Assembly (NCBI GenBank): GCA_964017045.1
Contig: OZ024806.1
Coordinates: forward strand, 10,002,488-10,066,487
Source of the DNA: Omphiscola glabra
Lineage: Eukaryota > Mollusca > Gastropoda > Lymnaeidae
Length of the DNA: 64,000 bases
Direction of reading: 5' to 3'
This document shows, one piece after another, positions 43,457 to 54,532 of this stretch. The notes under the pieces were generated by a model. It worked only from the letters and a program-made list of their open reading frames with translations, was not told where the DNA came from and made no database searches. Position numbers and translations under genes: made by a program. Positions within the stretch are counted from its first letter, which is position 1. Each line of letters opens with the position of its first letter.

Positions 43457-46400
43457 CTGCAAAGAAATAACAGAAGCCATCTTTGATAATAGTAGCATTA
43501 TTAGTTTTGCGAAACAAAAATCTAAGAAAGTGTTCAAAGGATCTGGAGAATGTGTTGCCTGCATTATGCTTTGAACGGTGCACATATGGACTCTGGTTTT
43601 ACTTGAGGATGAACTTAAAACTTGAAATAAACAAATAAATGGGTGGCTGCGGGTAGTTGGGCTATGAATTTTCTTAAAGAGCAAACAATGAAATTATGAG
43701 AGATAACAATGATAACGTCCCCTTTCTTTTCTAATTACTTTATTAATTGATCTAAAATATTCAACTTTAAATGTACTACCAGCCTGCCCCTTTCATTAAT
43801 TTTTTTTTTAAATAGCTGGGTCCAGCTTAATTTAAACATACATCTTTCTGGTGACAACATAAAACACAAAGTTACAAATGATCTCAAGAGAAGACCAGGA
43901 AGGGGAGAGTAAGTTCATACTGCCAACAAAATGGGAGCCAACTTACCAAGATGTTTGTATAGGAAGGCTAGAGATGTGTTGACACACGTTGATATACACA
44001 AGTCTGGTTCTAGGGTGTGGCACACATCCATCATGCGTCCAATTAATTGCGGCACAATGAACTGGAAATCTGTCATACTCTGGTGACATCCTCCACTAAA
44101 AACATGAAAAAAAATTTGAATTTATAGACTGATCTGTTAGATTATTGAGAGCACCAATTCTTAAACAGGTTCTGGTATTAATACTAATAGATACCGGGAT
44201 CCTTCTGTAAATGGAAATCCATCGAAAATTTTCACAGCATGAATTTTAAATGCAAATAAATTTTTTTAGCTGACAAAATGGGAACTCATTGACAAAATGT
44301 CTGCCCCTACCAAAAAATAGGGAGCACACAAAAATTGTAATAAAAGATATGGTCTCTTGTTTCTCAAAATAAAAAAAATAAATAAACATTGATTTAGATT
44401 ATTATTTTGTATTTGTACCGATTAGATGCAACGTAAATAAAAAAAATCTGGGGGATTAGGTAACATTTACATTGATGTCAGTAGCTGATCTTGGGGAGGT
44501 GAGACTTGGCGATTTTCTAACATAAAGTTCATCCAGCTCCCGACAAGCTGGTTCTAGAGTCAACATTTTAACAAATATTGGTGGCCTTTACATATTATAA
44601 TAGAATATATTTAAAATTGAACCACTCACAGTAAAGTTAACATAGGTCTGTCTGCAGAGCAGTCGGCCTCTTGGAACTTGAACATTCTTTTTACATTCTT
44701 CTCCCACTGAAATCGTTCCATGTTCAACAGCAGGCAAGGCTGCTTGGCTGTTTTGTCAATCCAGTCATCCACCGGATGGAACCACCCATCCAGAGAGATT
44801 CCAACCCTGGATTAAAAAAGAATTTATTTTACAATGCGTCCACAGTAGCTTCTTTCTTATTTAGATGTGATAATTTATTTCACTTGCATATAACATGGGG
44901 ATGATGAAATATAACAGATAGAATATTCAATATTAGCTTAGAATATCCATAAAAGAAAATCTGGTGTTTTATTAACCCCTCACCTCCTCCATTGATGACA
45001 CTCCCCATTCTCTAACAACTGAAAAGCTCTTGTTTTTTTAACATAAACTTACGAAAGGGGAAAGTGGTAAAGACTGGGCATACCATTTATGCTGTACATT
45101 TACTTACTTGAATCTGACGTCTTTTGCTAATGTTGCAAGCACAGTCGCACCGCCAAAGGAATGACCAATGATGGCAACTCTAAGGAAGTCGAGACGATCC
45201 TATTGGGAATAAATGAAGAAAACTTGTACATTATAAAAGTGTAATTATATTTTTAATATATATATATGCCCCAGGAGGGATGCTACAGGATGATGATGAT
45301 TATATATTCTGCCCTTCAGGCTTGAGATATTTTCTATTAGAACTCACCCCCCTCTCCCCCCCCCCCCCCACAGCATCACATCAGAATAAAAGGTACCTAC
45401 CTTAAACTGTGTTGTTTTAAAAGCCAGATTGAGCAGGTTATTGTTTGGATTGCCCTTATTCATGCTCCCCAACTCATCCAAAATGTCTCTGATCTCATTT
45501 GCCCTTTGGTACATCTGAAATTGCAAACATTAAAAAGCACTCCGCTAACATTTGCAACGGTAATCTCTTTACATTTGAACATAACATTTAGAATTTAATC
45601 ATAACAACAACAAAAAAAAAGGGGGGGGGGGGGGGAATGTTTCAAAGCAATTAATGGTCTCAGGTAATTCAGGGCTGATGTGAGGCGAACCCTTGCCACC
45701 ATTTAAATATTGCCCAAAAATATTTCGAATTTTAATGTAAAAAAAAAAAAAAGTTTAAAAGTTCCTTGGACTACGAGGAGTTGTAATGCAGAAGGCAAGA
45801 TAATAAATAAAGGGCTGCGTTGAAGGTGTGTGGAAGCTTGAAATATAAAGACAGGACAATAAAAAAGAAGAACCTTCAGCAGACAGGCCAAGCAAAGAAA
45901 CCATTAGAAGTAGAAAAGAAAATAGTTTAAAAACCTAAGTGTGTGGAACTGGACATTGAAGGTATGATATTGCCGGAAGGTTGGGTTTTCAAAAAAAAAA
46001 AAAAAAAAAAAAAGCTCTCTCTTTTTATTGACCTGTCCTTATATTTAAATCTTCCACACCTTGTTCCACTACATCCTGAAGAAGGCATTAACCGATGCAT
46101 TTACTTTTTTAAATGTTTGTCTTATGCTAATTAACGCTTAAATTGTACTGTTTTATTTACAAAAAATTGTGTGTGTCTCATTTATGAGACTATGAATAAC
46201 AAATAGTATGACTATAAGAGATTAGAAATGAATTCATAGACCATGAGTCTGTTGAGTAATTAATTTTTTTTTAAAATCATATTTTTTTTCATGTTTACTT
46301 TATTTAATTACTTTATTTAACATACTAACTTATATTACAATTACTATTTAATTTTAATGTGATCTTTATTTAAGAAAAAACAAACAGGTGTTGCTGGACA

Positions 46401-48851
46401 AGCTGGACAACTGACCTGCCCATTTCTGTAATTAAAATCATCCCAGATTTCCACGTGTTGAAAGCGGCGCCACTCTTCAGTAAAAGATGTGTTAAACAAC
46501 ATTGACCTCCTTGAGTTCTGTCTGCGATGCCTCACTCTTGTTGTAGCATCGCCCACTCTTGTTGTAGCATCGCCCACTCTTGTTGTAGCATCGTCAGCCT
46601 CATCCCTTTGATTCTCATTCCTTTCATCCAAGAAGAATTGTACTCTTTGCCTAATACTGTCATCATCTGTAGAGTCCTCATCGCTCTCGAGCATGTCATT
46701 CTCACTTTTGCTGTGAGGTAAATGGTCATCGGCATCTCTAATGGAAGTGTTGGGCTGGTCCTTGAGACAGAGGGTCATTGAAGCCGTGCCGTCTCTGAAA
46801 ATTTGATGGATCATAGATGATAGAAAATTATTATGATAAAAATGAGAGGATATAAAGAAAGGGGATAGTAAGGTAGGGGTCATTGAGTCAGTGGCTGTGT
46901 ACAAAGGTAGACAAAAACTAAACCAAAAAACTTTAGGATCCCCAATCTTGAATATGAATAACAGAACATTTTTGGCTTCAGGTTCACAAATCCCTTAACC
47001 CCAATTGTAACGCAATAAAATACTGGTTGGTAATAATATACCTGTGTTCAACAGCCGCCACAACAAATCCACGGGAAGCAAGTTCATAGCAGTATGTAGA
47101 CATGGTTGTCCTGTTTCCGCCTATTCCATGAGAGACAATCAGTACTGGAAACTTTTCTTCACTTTTGAGCAGCGGTGCTTGCCACAGCACAGGAACGTAA
47201 ACCTCACCTGCAAAACAATTTAAACTTAATTAATTCAATATTAAACATCGTACAGCTATTTATATATAAAAGTTTTGCTGGCATATTACTCATATTTTAC
47301 ATAGTCAATAACAGTGGCAAGAAAAAAAAATTCACGTCCAGGTGGGAGTCGGTTGTCTACCCTGTCTAGGTGCCCCCGGGGGGTGGGGGGGGGGGGGGGG
47401 TTACAATCAGACAACTTCAAATAAAATTTTAAAAAGCTATCTGGCAATGAACCATGGTGAAAAGAGGGCAGGTAAAAATAAACTAAAATATAATTTGATA
47501 TGTAACAATTTCTCATTAAATTTATAAATTATAAATGATATAAATGATCAAATTTCAAGTAGGACTATATTATTTTTGAGTCTTAGGCTTAGTTAGGGTA
47601 AACATATGATGAATGAGACTGATTTATCGCCAGGCCTTGCCTTATTAAAAATTAGTTTGTTTAGTGAGACGTGTCTACGTACCCCCTATTAAGTTTGCTA
47701 ATCGTCCGAAAATTTTGTTTTTCTTCAAGAAGTAGATGTATCCATGTGCGTACTGTTTTCTTGGTAACCACAGCGGCCATTGTTTGTAGCTTTTCTGGAA
47801 CAGAAAAAAAAGTTACATTTTTCTGGTAAATGATTTGTTGGTAATTGTTGGTAAAGTACGGTTCTTAGTTTTGATTTTTTTTTTCTTCAGTATAATCAAT
47901 GCTCGAAATTCCGACAGGCACTTTTGCGGTTTACATTTAACAATAGGTTTATATTATATAAATAAATCAGGTAACGGTGTTTGTGTTTTTAGGGGACGCA
48001 CTTTATGGAGTCCGTCCCAGACGATCCGTCACTGCAATTTCAATTACATCTGTATAAATATGCCAACTCTATGACTACTATTAGTCATGTTCTTGATTTA
48101 AAATGATCGTTTTTGCTTGCTTGTTTGTTTCTCATTAACACAAAATTTCAGGACAAGGACATGTCGCAATAACTAATACTAAGCAATGGCAGAAGTAGAT
48201 GTAATTAAAGGATAATACCTTCATTGGAATTAACCTTAGAAGACTTTAATAGTGAAGAGCGATTTACAGTTAAAAAACCAAAAAAAAAACAAGAAAAGAT
48301 TCATGATCTGGTTCAGTCACTGTAAATTCAGGGGCAGCTTTGAGCCTTCTCTCTCGCTCCCTCTCCTCCCTTCTCTCATCTCCCCCTCCCTCTCTATCCC
48401 TCCCACTTCCCTTCCTCCCTCACTCCCCCATCCTTCTCACTTTCTCTCTCCCCTCCCTCCCTCTCTCTCCCTCCCTCTCTAACATCTACCTCTCCATTTC
48501 TCCCCCATCCATCTCTTCCTCTCCCCTCCCCCCCTTTCCTCTCCCGCCCTCCTCATTTTCCAACCTTAGGAAAGAAAGACTGTCAAGTGGATGACACACT
48601 GATGATGCCATGCAGATCCGCTGGTATTCGAGGACCCGCCAACCTAATCAAAATAAATCTGACCTAGTCACTTGACTCCTTGGCATGCCAAGTTAGCGCT
48701 ATCCCGCCCCTCGTAGACCTCGCACAGCATAGCAAACAATTCATTGACCACTCAATTAAGGGAGTGCCGCGACCTACCACGGCGACAGCAAAATAAACAA
48801 CGCCTGTCTTGATTGGGCCAACTTACCTGCGACAACAGGATCGATCCCATG
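43344..48851 (-). CDS. PLA2G7-like: Platelet-activating-factor acetylhydrolase (plasma/type II family)
   Basis: Nine exons on the minus strand: 48851-48828, 47794-47683, 47207-47042, 46794-46416, 45514-45401, 45199-45108, 44806-44630, 44095-43947 and 43456-43344. They total 1326 nt, 441 residues plus TAA, with all phases matching. The enzyme hydrolyses the sn-2 acetyl or short/oxidised acyl chain of PAF and related phospholipids, without calcium. Family blocks in order: WPLWLPRKQYAHGY, FPVLIVSHGIGGNRT, GFVVAAVEHRDGTAS, the lipase box VAIIGHSFGGATV (nucleophile Ser), GISLDGWFHP (catalytic Asp) and GGCHQSMTDF (catalytic His). All three triad residues are present. The predicted N-terminus MGSILLSQ has no signal peptide and a Gly at position 2, closer to intracellular PAFAH2, which is myristoylated; residue 6 is Leu, so myristoylation is uncertain. 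An acidic insert follows the HRDGTAS block. Confidence 0.93.
43947..44095 (-). CDS. PLA2G7-like: Acetylhydrolase exon with catalytic His
   Basis: It encodes (L)GGCHQSMTDFQFIVPQL and then CVNTSLAFLYKHL. The HQ before a DF aligns with the catalytic His block of PAF acetylhydrolases (GSVHQNFADF in vertebrates). Acceptor gtttttag, donor gtaagt. Confidence 0.9.
44630..44806 (-). CDS. PLA2G7-like: Acetylhydrolase exon with catalytic Asp
   Basis: It encodes VGISLDGWFHPVDDWIDK, where the Asp of LDGW is the expected acid of the triad, followed by CLLLNMERFQWEKNV. Acceptor tttaatccag, donor gtgagt. Confidence 0.9.
45108..45199 (-). CDS. PLA2G7-like: Acetylhydrolase exon with nucleophilic Ser
   Basis: It encodes DRLDFLRVAIIGHSFGGATV followed by LATLAKDVRF. 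GHSFGG is the GxSxG lipase box. Acceptor ttcccaatag, donor gtaagt. Confidence 0.93.
45401..45514 (-). CDS. PLA2G7-like: Acetylhydrolase exon, helical segment before the lipase box
   Basis: It encodes MYQRANEIRDILDELG and NNNLLNLAFKTTQFK, aligning with the vertebrate segment in which an Arg/Gln-rich helix leads to the lipase box. Acceptor aatttcag, donor gtaggt. Length 114 nt, phase 0 at both ends. Confidence 0.88.
46416..46794 (-). CDS. PLA2G7-like: Acetylhydrolase exon with acidic insert and in-frame 21-bp repeat
   Basis: It begins with the conserved (R)DGTASM and ends DDFNYRNGQ. In between lies a long acidic, Ser/Asp-rich stretch (ENDMLESDEDSTDDDS) and three copies of the heptad DATTRVG, encoded by a 21-bp tandem repeat at about 46534-46596. 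Vertebrate enzymes have a much shorter link here, so most of the segment looks like an insertion at the surface. Donor gtcagt. Confidence 0.88.
46534..46596. repeat. 21-bp coding repeat, three copies
   Basis: The unit cactcttgttgtagcatcgcc repeats without change for most of three units inside the acetylhydrolase coding exon. It preserves the frame because 21 is divisible by three. Confidence 0.92.
47042..47207 (-). CDS. PLA2G7-like: Acetylhydrolase exon with HGIGG block
   Basis: It encodes GEVYVPVLWQAPLLKSEE, FPVLIVSHGIGGNRTTMS and GFVVAAVEH. The SHGIGG loop corresponds to the oxyanion-hole region (SHGLGAFR in vertebrates). Acceptor gttttgcag, donor gtatat. Confidence 0.92.
47683..47794 (-). 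CDS. PLA2G7-like: Acetylhydrolase exon 2
   Basis: It encodes KSYKQWPLWLPRKQYAHGY then FLKKNKIFGRLANLIG, aligning with the family's N-terminal WLPxxEYAxGY block. Acceptor ttctgttccag, donor gtacgt. Confidence 0.85.
48335..48560. repeat. Pyrimidine tract (CT-rich microsatellite) in acetylhydrolase intron 1
   Basis: About 220 bases of almost pure C/T on the plus strand, such as ctccctctctatccctccca. Confidence 0.92.
48828..48851 (-). CDS. PLA2G7-like: Acetylhydrolase start exon, eight codons (predicted)
   Basis: ATG GGA TCG ... CAG|gtaagt encodes MGSILLSQ and is the only nearby ATG in the right phase ahead of a strong donor. A longer ATG at 48902 gives the wrong phase for exon 2. The start is inferred from phase and splice strength only. 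Confidence 0.55.
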
Positions 48852-48904
48852 CTTAAGACAAGCGATTAAATGTTTACTGGTTACCCGGGACAAAAGAAAC
48901 ATGG

Positions 48905-49225
48905 CGATGGGGTGCGGGTTGGAAGTAGGGCTGGGGATGGGGGGAATAGGGGTTGGGTGGGGGAAAATAGAGATGGAAGTTGGGGGGAGAAGTATGGGTA
49001 AATATAGAGGTGGGAGCAGGAGAAAAAAATGGGGTTAGAGGGGGAAGAAATAGGTGTGAGAGTAGGCGTTAGAAATGGGGGGGGGGGGTTTTGAGAGGGG
49101 GAGAAATAGAGGGGGTAAGGGACAAAATAGGAGTAGGATAAGGGAAATAGTGGTTGGTAGGGGAAGAAATAGAGGTGGAAGTAGGGGAAGAAATAGGGAT
49201 AGGGTGGAGCAGGAGAAAAAAAAAA
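48905..49225. repeat. Purine-rich degenerate repeat upstream of the acetylhydrolase start exon
   Basis: Irregular units like gtaggggaagaaatagaggt run for about 300 bases just 5' of the predicted start exon. With the CT tract at 48.3-48.6 kb this brackets the exon by strand-biased sequences of opposite sense. Confidence 0.85.
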
Positions 49226-49235
49226 AATATATATA

Positions 49236-49380
49236 CAGGGCCGGCCTTATGCCACTGCAACCTATGCGGCCGTAGTGGGCCCCGCACTTTCATAGGCCCC
49301 GCCCCGAATTTATTTTCTAATACAAAATATTAATTATCACTTATTATCCTTATCCTCTACCCAGAATGGGCCTCGCGCAA
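49236..49380. mobile_element. Truncated hAT-like element beginning CAGGGCCGGCCTTA
   Basis: CAGGGCCGGCCTTATGCCAC is a left-end motif of hAT-type MITEs, with the internal gggccccgc and gggcctcgcgcaa blocks typical of that type. The right end is missing, replaced by a TA microsatellite. Confidence 0.4.
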
Positions 49381-49386
49381 TCCGTT

Positions 49387-49394
49387 TCGCATAG

Positions 49395-49461
<67 letters not shown>
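49387..49461. repeat. (TA)n microsatellite
   Basis: About 35 TA units in a row. Confidence 0.97.
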
Positions 49462-49463
<2 letters not shown>

Positions 49464-49954
49464 TATGTCACGAGTAAAATCCGAGTTCTGAACTCAGACA
49501 TGGAAGCAAGATTAAAGGCGAAAACACGAAGCTGACTCTGGAACAAACGCCTTGGCTCTGCCCTAACTGACCTGGCTCAGTACGATGGAGCCACACGCGC
49601 GTAAGAATGTCTCGACTCTGTGGGTGCTTTACCCTAGTTCTTGTCATGTGTCGGCCTAGCAAGACACCGGCGTGGAGAACTGGGAGAGCGAGATATGGAT
49701 GAAGGACAATAACTTCTGTCACTACAGACATGCTGACGATGAGCTGATAAGAAGACTTCACAGAGAGGGGGGGGGGGGAGGGGGGGGGGAGGAAGCGAAC
49801 AACCGGGTTCTTTCCCTTGTTAGATTCACTGACGTTGTCCACAAGATAAAATGTCCGAGGTCTTAAAACCCTGAGATAATATACATTCGTGTTAGTACCG
49901 TTAGTAAATATGGTTAAAACTGATTTATTGCAATCTCTACGCCAAACGACCAAA

Positions 49955-50415
49955 TGATTCAATATAATATCTACACCAATTGATTTAATATAATCTCTAC
50001 ACCAATTGATTTATATTAATAATATAATCTCTACGCCAATTGATTTAATATAATCTCTACATCAATTGATTTAATAAAATCTCTACGCCAATTGATTTAA
50101 TGTAATCTCTACGCCAATTGATTTAATGTAATCTCTACGCCAATAGATTTAATGTAATCTCTACGCCAATTGATTTAATATAATCTCTACGCCAATTGAT
50201 TTAATATAATCTCTACGTCAATTGATTTAATATAATCTCTACGCCAATTGATTTAATGTAATCTCTACGCCAATTGATTTAATATAATCTCTACGCCAAT
50301 TGATTTAATATAATCTCTACGCCAATTGATTTACTATAATAGCTCTACGCCAATTATTGATTTACTATAATAGCTCTATGCCAATTATTGATTCAATATA
50401 ATCTCTACGCAAATT
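49955..50415. repeat. 26-bp minisatellite, about 17 copies
   Basis: The unit ctctacgccaattgatttaa plus tataat or tgtaat repeats, with small length changes at both edges. Confidence 0.95.
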
Positions 50416-51002
50416 CAATTGTGACATGAACACAATTTTGCGGTTCTAAAAAATCCCAATAATGATAGAAAGAAGAAAAACACAGCAAATTTAAATGTCA
50501 AAATCCAGCACGGAATGACAAAGCTGGTTCCACACAATGAAAGGACTGGTGTATGTGTTACATTTACGATATTATGTATTTCTGATAACCCAGGAATGGA
50601 GCAGACATGTGAAGTTTAACGTTAAATCCACCACCCCTGAACTGACGTCAGAGGCAAGTTTAAAGTTGGGGTTTGGGGGTGGAGAGGAGGGGGGTGCACA
50701 GCAGGTTGTACTAGAGAATGTCGCGTCGCCTCACATTTAGAAGCTCTTGGCACTAGGCCAATGGTTTTATGTAACAAAGCCATACAATACTTTTAATGGA
50801 CTCCATTGAAAAAACACTCCCCCCCCCCCCCCCAATAAAGACAAACTAAATTACGACAGCACAAGAGTGACAAGCAACTAGGGTTAAATGGAAACAGGTC
50901 TGGCGTGCTTGGTCTTAATGTCAGATTGGCAGTCTGGGACTTGAATTGGATAGCATAAAATATATTACCTCAGGGATTTTATTATTATTATTGAAACCAG
51001 TA

Positions 51003-51806
51003 TAAATTAAAGATCATTGAGACCAGTATGGAGATAATTGATATATGTATGGAGATCATTGAGGTATGTGGATCATTGAGGTCAGTATGGAGATCATTGA
51101 GTCCAGTATGGAGATCATTGAGTCCAGTATGGAGATCATTGAGTCCAGTATGGAGATCATTGAGTCCAGTATGGAGATCATTGAGTCCAGTATGGAGATC
51201 ATTGAGTCCAGTATGGAGATCATTGAGTCCAGTATGGAGATCATTGAGTCCAGTATGGAGATCATTGAGTCCAGTATGGAGATTATTGAGTCCAGTATGG
51301 AGATCATTGAGTCCAGTATGGAGATCATTGAGTCCAGTATGGAGATCATTGAGTCCAGTATGGAGATCATTGAGGTCTGTATGGAGATCATTGAGTCCAG
51401 TATGGAGATCATTGAGTCCAGTATGAAGATCATTGAGGTCAGTATGGAGATCATTGAGTTCCGTATAGAGATCATTGAGGTCCGTATGGAGATCATTGAG
51501 GTCCGTATGGAGATCATTGAGGTCAATTTCGAGATCATTGAGGTCAGTATGGAGATCATCGAGGTCAGTATGGAGATCATTGAGTTCAGTATGGAGATCA
51601 TCGAGTTCAGTATGGAGATCATTGAGGTCAGTATGGAGATCATTGAGTTCAGTATGGAGATCATTGAGGTCAGTATGGAGATCATTGAGTTCAGTATGGA
51701 GATCATTGAGGTCAGTATGGAGATCATTGTGGTCAGTGTGATCATTGAGACCAGCATGGAGATCATTGAGGTCAGTATGGAGTTCATTGAGTTCCGTATG
51801 GATCAT
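51003..51806. repeat. 21-bp minisatellite, about 38 copies
   Basis: The unit tatggagatcattgagtcca (plus g) repeats with blocks of variants: gtccag mainly in the first half, then alternating gtcagt and ttcagt. It contains no stop in at least four of six frames, which produces false open frames up to about 270 codons. Confidence 0.97.
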
Positions 51807-51807
51807 T

Positions 51808-51950
51808 ATGGATCAATCGTATCCTGTGACAGGATCAATCGTATCCAGTGTCAGGATCAATCGTATCCAGTGACAGGATCAATCCGTTGAATCGTATCCA
51901 GTGACGGGATCAGTCGTATCCAGTGACAGGGTCAACCATATCCGGTGACA
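51808..51950. repeat. 22-bp minisatellite, about 6 copies
   Basis: Units around aggatcaatcgtatccagtg abut the 21-bp array directly. The junction tatggatcattatggatcaatcg suggests that one array seeded the other. Confidence 0.9.
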
Positions 51951-52036
51951 TGAATGTAAAGGAAAAGCGAAACTCAGTTTTAAACTATACGTTCGTGTGA
52001 AGTTTTACATACAACAACAACCGGGTTATCAGCCAC

Positions 52037-52637
52037 TGTGTCCTGGTCCCCAGTGGTAGAATGTGTCCTGGTCCCCAGTGGTAGAATGTGTCCTGGTCCC
52101 CAGTGGTAGAATGTGTCATGGTCCCCCAGTGGTAGAATGTGTCCTGGTCCCCAGTGGTAGAATGTGTCCTGGTCCCCAGTGGTAGAATGTGTCCTGGTCC
52201 CCAGTGGTAGAATGTGTCCTGGTCCCCAGTGGTAGAATGTGTCCTGGTCCCCAGTGGTAGAATGTGTCCTGGTCCCCAGTGGTAGAATGTGTCCTGGTCC
52301 CCAGTGGTAGAATGTGTCCTGGTCCCCAGTGGTAGAATGTGTCCTGGTCTCCAGTGGTAGAATGTGTCATGGTCCCCAGTGGTAGAATGTGTCATGGTCC
52401 CCAGCGGTAGAATGTGTCCTGATCCCCAGTGGTAGAATGTGTCCTGGTCCCCAGTGGTAGAATGTGTCCTGGTCCCCAGTGGTAGAATTTGTCCTGGTCC
52501 CCAGTGGTAGAATGTGCCCTGGTCCCCCAGTGGAAGAATGTGTCCTGGTCCCCAGCGGTAGAATGTGTCCTGGTCCCCAGTGGTAGAATGTGTCCTGGTC
52601 CCCAGTGGTAGAATGTGTCATGGTCCCCCAGTGGTAG
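52037..52637. repeat. 25-bp minisatellite, about 24 copies
   Basis: The unit gtgtcctggtccccagtggt plus agaat repeats. A few copies have cctggtc changed to catggtc, or an extra C. Confidence 0.97.
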
Positions 52638-52849
52638 TAGAAGTGAGAGAAGATATTTTAACCAACAACCTCAAACTTGCATCACATTACGAATCTTTAT
52701 CTGTGTGCTACATGCCACAATGCATCCCTTCAGCCATGACATATACAGACGAGACATGTACAAAACAGACCTGACAATTTTACAAACCGGACCAGATATT
52801 TACACGACAGACCAGCTGTTTACAAACCAGACCAGACATTTACAAACCA

Positions 52850-52851
52850 GA

Positions 52852-52890
<39 letters not shown>

Positions 52891-52893
52891 TAT
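52850..52893. repeat. (TA)n microsatellite
   Basis: Alternating TA with a few C interruptions, followed by a C run and a T run at about 52907-52927. Confidence 0.93.
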
Positions 52894-53370
52894 ACCAGAC
52901 ATTCACCCCCCCCCCCCTTTTTTTTTTCAATCCAACACCAAACAGACAACATACACACAAACTATGTAGCCGCCCAGAGAGTTTTTATTTTAATTAGGTA
53001 AATTTCTTATGCGTTCAGATTTCGGACGAAGAGGACAAGACGCCGATTTGGCAGAGGGCCGGCCACGACGTGGGTCAAGTGCTCACATTTTGGGAACCTC
53101 TTATGTGTGTTTATTCGCTACCTTGGAGTGTCTTGCTTGATTTGGCACTCCGCCAGTAACGATATGGTCGCGTGCATACACACGTTTTAAAAATCGCACT
53201 GAGGGCATGGGGGTGTAAGTGAGAGCGATAGAGAGAGAGGGGGGGGAGAGAGAGAGAGAGGGACAGAGACAGAACGGAAAAGAGAGATGCACGAGAGAGT
53301 GGACGAGGTTAAAAATGTGGTATATTTAATATGTTTTTTTTTTCGGATATATAAATATAACCAATAAGCT

Positions 53371-53710
53371 ATGCAGACGGACAAGAGAAGTAAGGCAGAC
53401 GGACAAGAGAAGTAAGGCAGACGGACAAGAGAAGTAAGGCAGACGGACAAGAGAAGTAAGGCAGACGGACAAGAGAAGTAAGGCAGACGGACAAGAGAAG
53501 TAAGGCAGACGGACAAGAGAAGTAAGGCAGACGGACAAGAGAAGTAAGGCAGACGGACAAGAGAAGTAAGGCAGACGGACAAGAGAAGTAAGGCAGACGG
53601 ACAAGAGAAGTAAGGCAGACGGACAAGAGAAGTAAGGCCGACGGACAAGAGAAGTAAGGCAGACGGACAAGAGAAGTAAGGCAGACGGACAAGAGAAGTA
53701 AGGCAGACGG
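53371..53710. repeat. 22-bp minisatellite, about 15 copies
   Basis: The unit gcagacggacaagagaagta plus ag repeats with a single visible substitution (gcc for gca near 53637). It is extremely homogeneous, so the expansion is recent. Confidence 0.97.
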
Positions 53711-53810
53711 TAACTCTCTCAACACCATCACGTGCGTGAACTTGAAATACCGGTACTACCCCGTTCCACTACTATGACAGCTGGTCTTTAAATTGCACCC
53801 CTCCCGTACC

Positions 53811-54043
53811 CAGTGGCGTAGCTAGAGTGTTTGGCGCCCGGTGACAAGATTCGCGCCCGGGGACAAGATTCGCGCCCGGGCACAAGATTCATTTTTAAAG
53901 CGCCCTCTTTTCCTTTTTTTTTCAACTCTCAAACCCATCATTTTAATCAATAAAATAATACCAAAGCAAATTTTGGCGCCTCTAACTAGCTGGCGCCCGG
54001 GTACATCTGTACCCCCTGCCACACCCCCTACGCAACGCCTCTG
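53811..54043. mobile_element. hAT-type MITE, 233 bp, perfect target duplication
   Basis: The left end CAGTGGCGTAGCTAG pairs with the right end, which reads CAGAGGCGTTGCGTAGGGGG on the other strand. The 8-bp direct repeat CCCGTACC flanks it at 53803-53810 and 54044-54051. The interior has three tandem gcgcccgggnacaagattc-type segments. Confidence 0.85.
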
Positions 54044-54367
54044 CCCGTACCCTTTATCATACCCTCCGGCCCCACTTCTATGGGATCCTGTCTTTCCGTG
54101 TATTGGAGATATTGTCTTTCAATGGTGCGTTTTCGCTGTTTCCAAGTTCACTGATTGCGCAGTAAACGCCCAAAGACTTCTAGGGGCTGCGGGTTAATCC
54201 ATTCACGTGTGGCCTCTGACCTGGCTGTTTAGGCAGTCTTTGAGCCTCGTAGCGTGAAAGCCTTTGGTGCGGTTGTCGTGCACAGCGGCCCCACAACAAC
54301 AAGGCGCCCGGTCCACAAAATGCCGTCTTGGTTACGGGGTTGGTTCCGAACATGCGCCACGTCCGGC

Positions 54368-54532
54368 CAGTGGCGTAGCGAGGGGGGGGCAAGGGGGGCA
54401 TCATGCCCGGGGCGCTACTCATAAAGAGGCGCCAAATGGTATATTTTACATATAATATTGTATGGTTTTCGAATGGGGGGGGCGCTAAAAAGTATTGTGC
54501 CCCGGGCGCGAGTTAAGCTTGCTACGCCACTG
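54368..54532. mobile_element. hAT-type MITE family X, copy 1
   Basis: This 165-bp element has ends CAGTGGCGTAGCGAGG and ...CTTGCTACGCCACTG. The perfect 8-bp duplication CGTCCGGC lies at 54360-54367 and 54533-54540. It is closely similar to the element at 58287, sharing gcgccaaatggtatatttta and ttgtgccccgggcgcgagtt. Confidence 0.92.

Noticed and set aside
48805..48905. Alternative acetylhydrolase start giving MFLLSRVTSKHLIACLKHG
   Set aside because: This ATG is not in the phase required by the next exon; MGSILLSQ is. It could still be an upstream frame.
49468..49962. 164-codon minus-strand frame downstream of the TA tract
   Set aside because: Interrupted by a G-rich low-complexity run, no recognisable domain and no splice-compatible context. 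It may be a retroelement remnant, but I cannot support it.
50988..51890. Several 130-275-codon frames made of heptads on both strands
   Set aside because: They are produced by the 21-bp minisatellite, which lacks stops in several frames. No flanking coding signal or conserved sequence.
52116..52621. Repetitive THSTTGDQD/FYHWGPG frames on the minus strand
   Set aside because: Pure 25-bp minisatellite translation that rotates through frames.
53187..53731. Leu/Ser/Cys-rich frames resembling membrane proteins
   Set aside because: Translation of the homogeneous 22-bp array; hydrophobicity is accidental.
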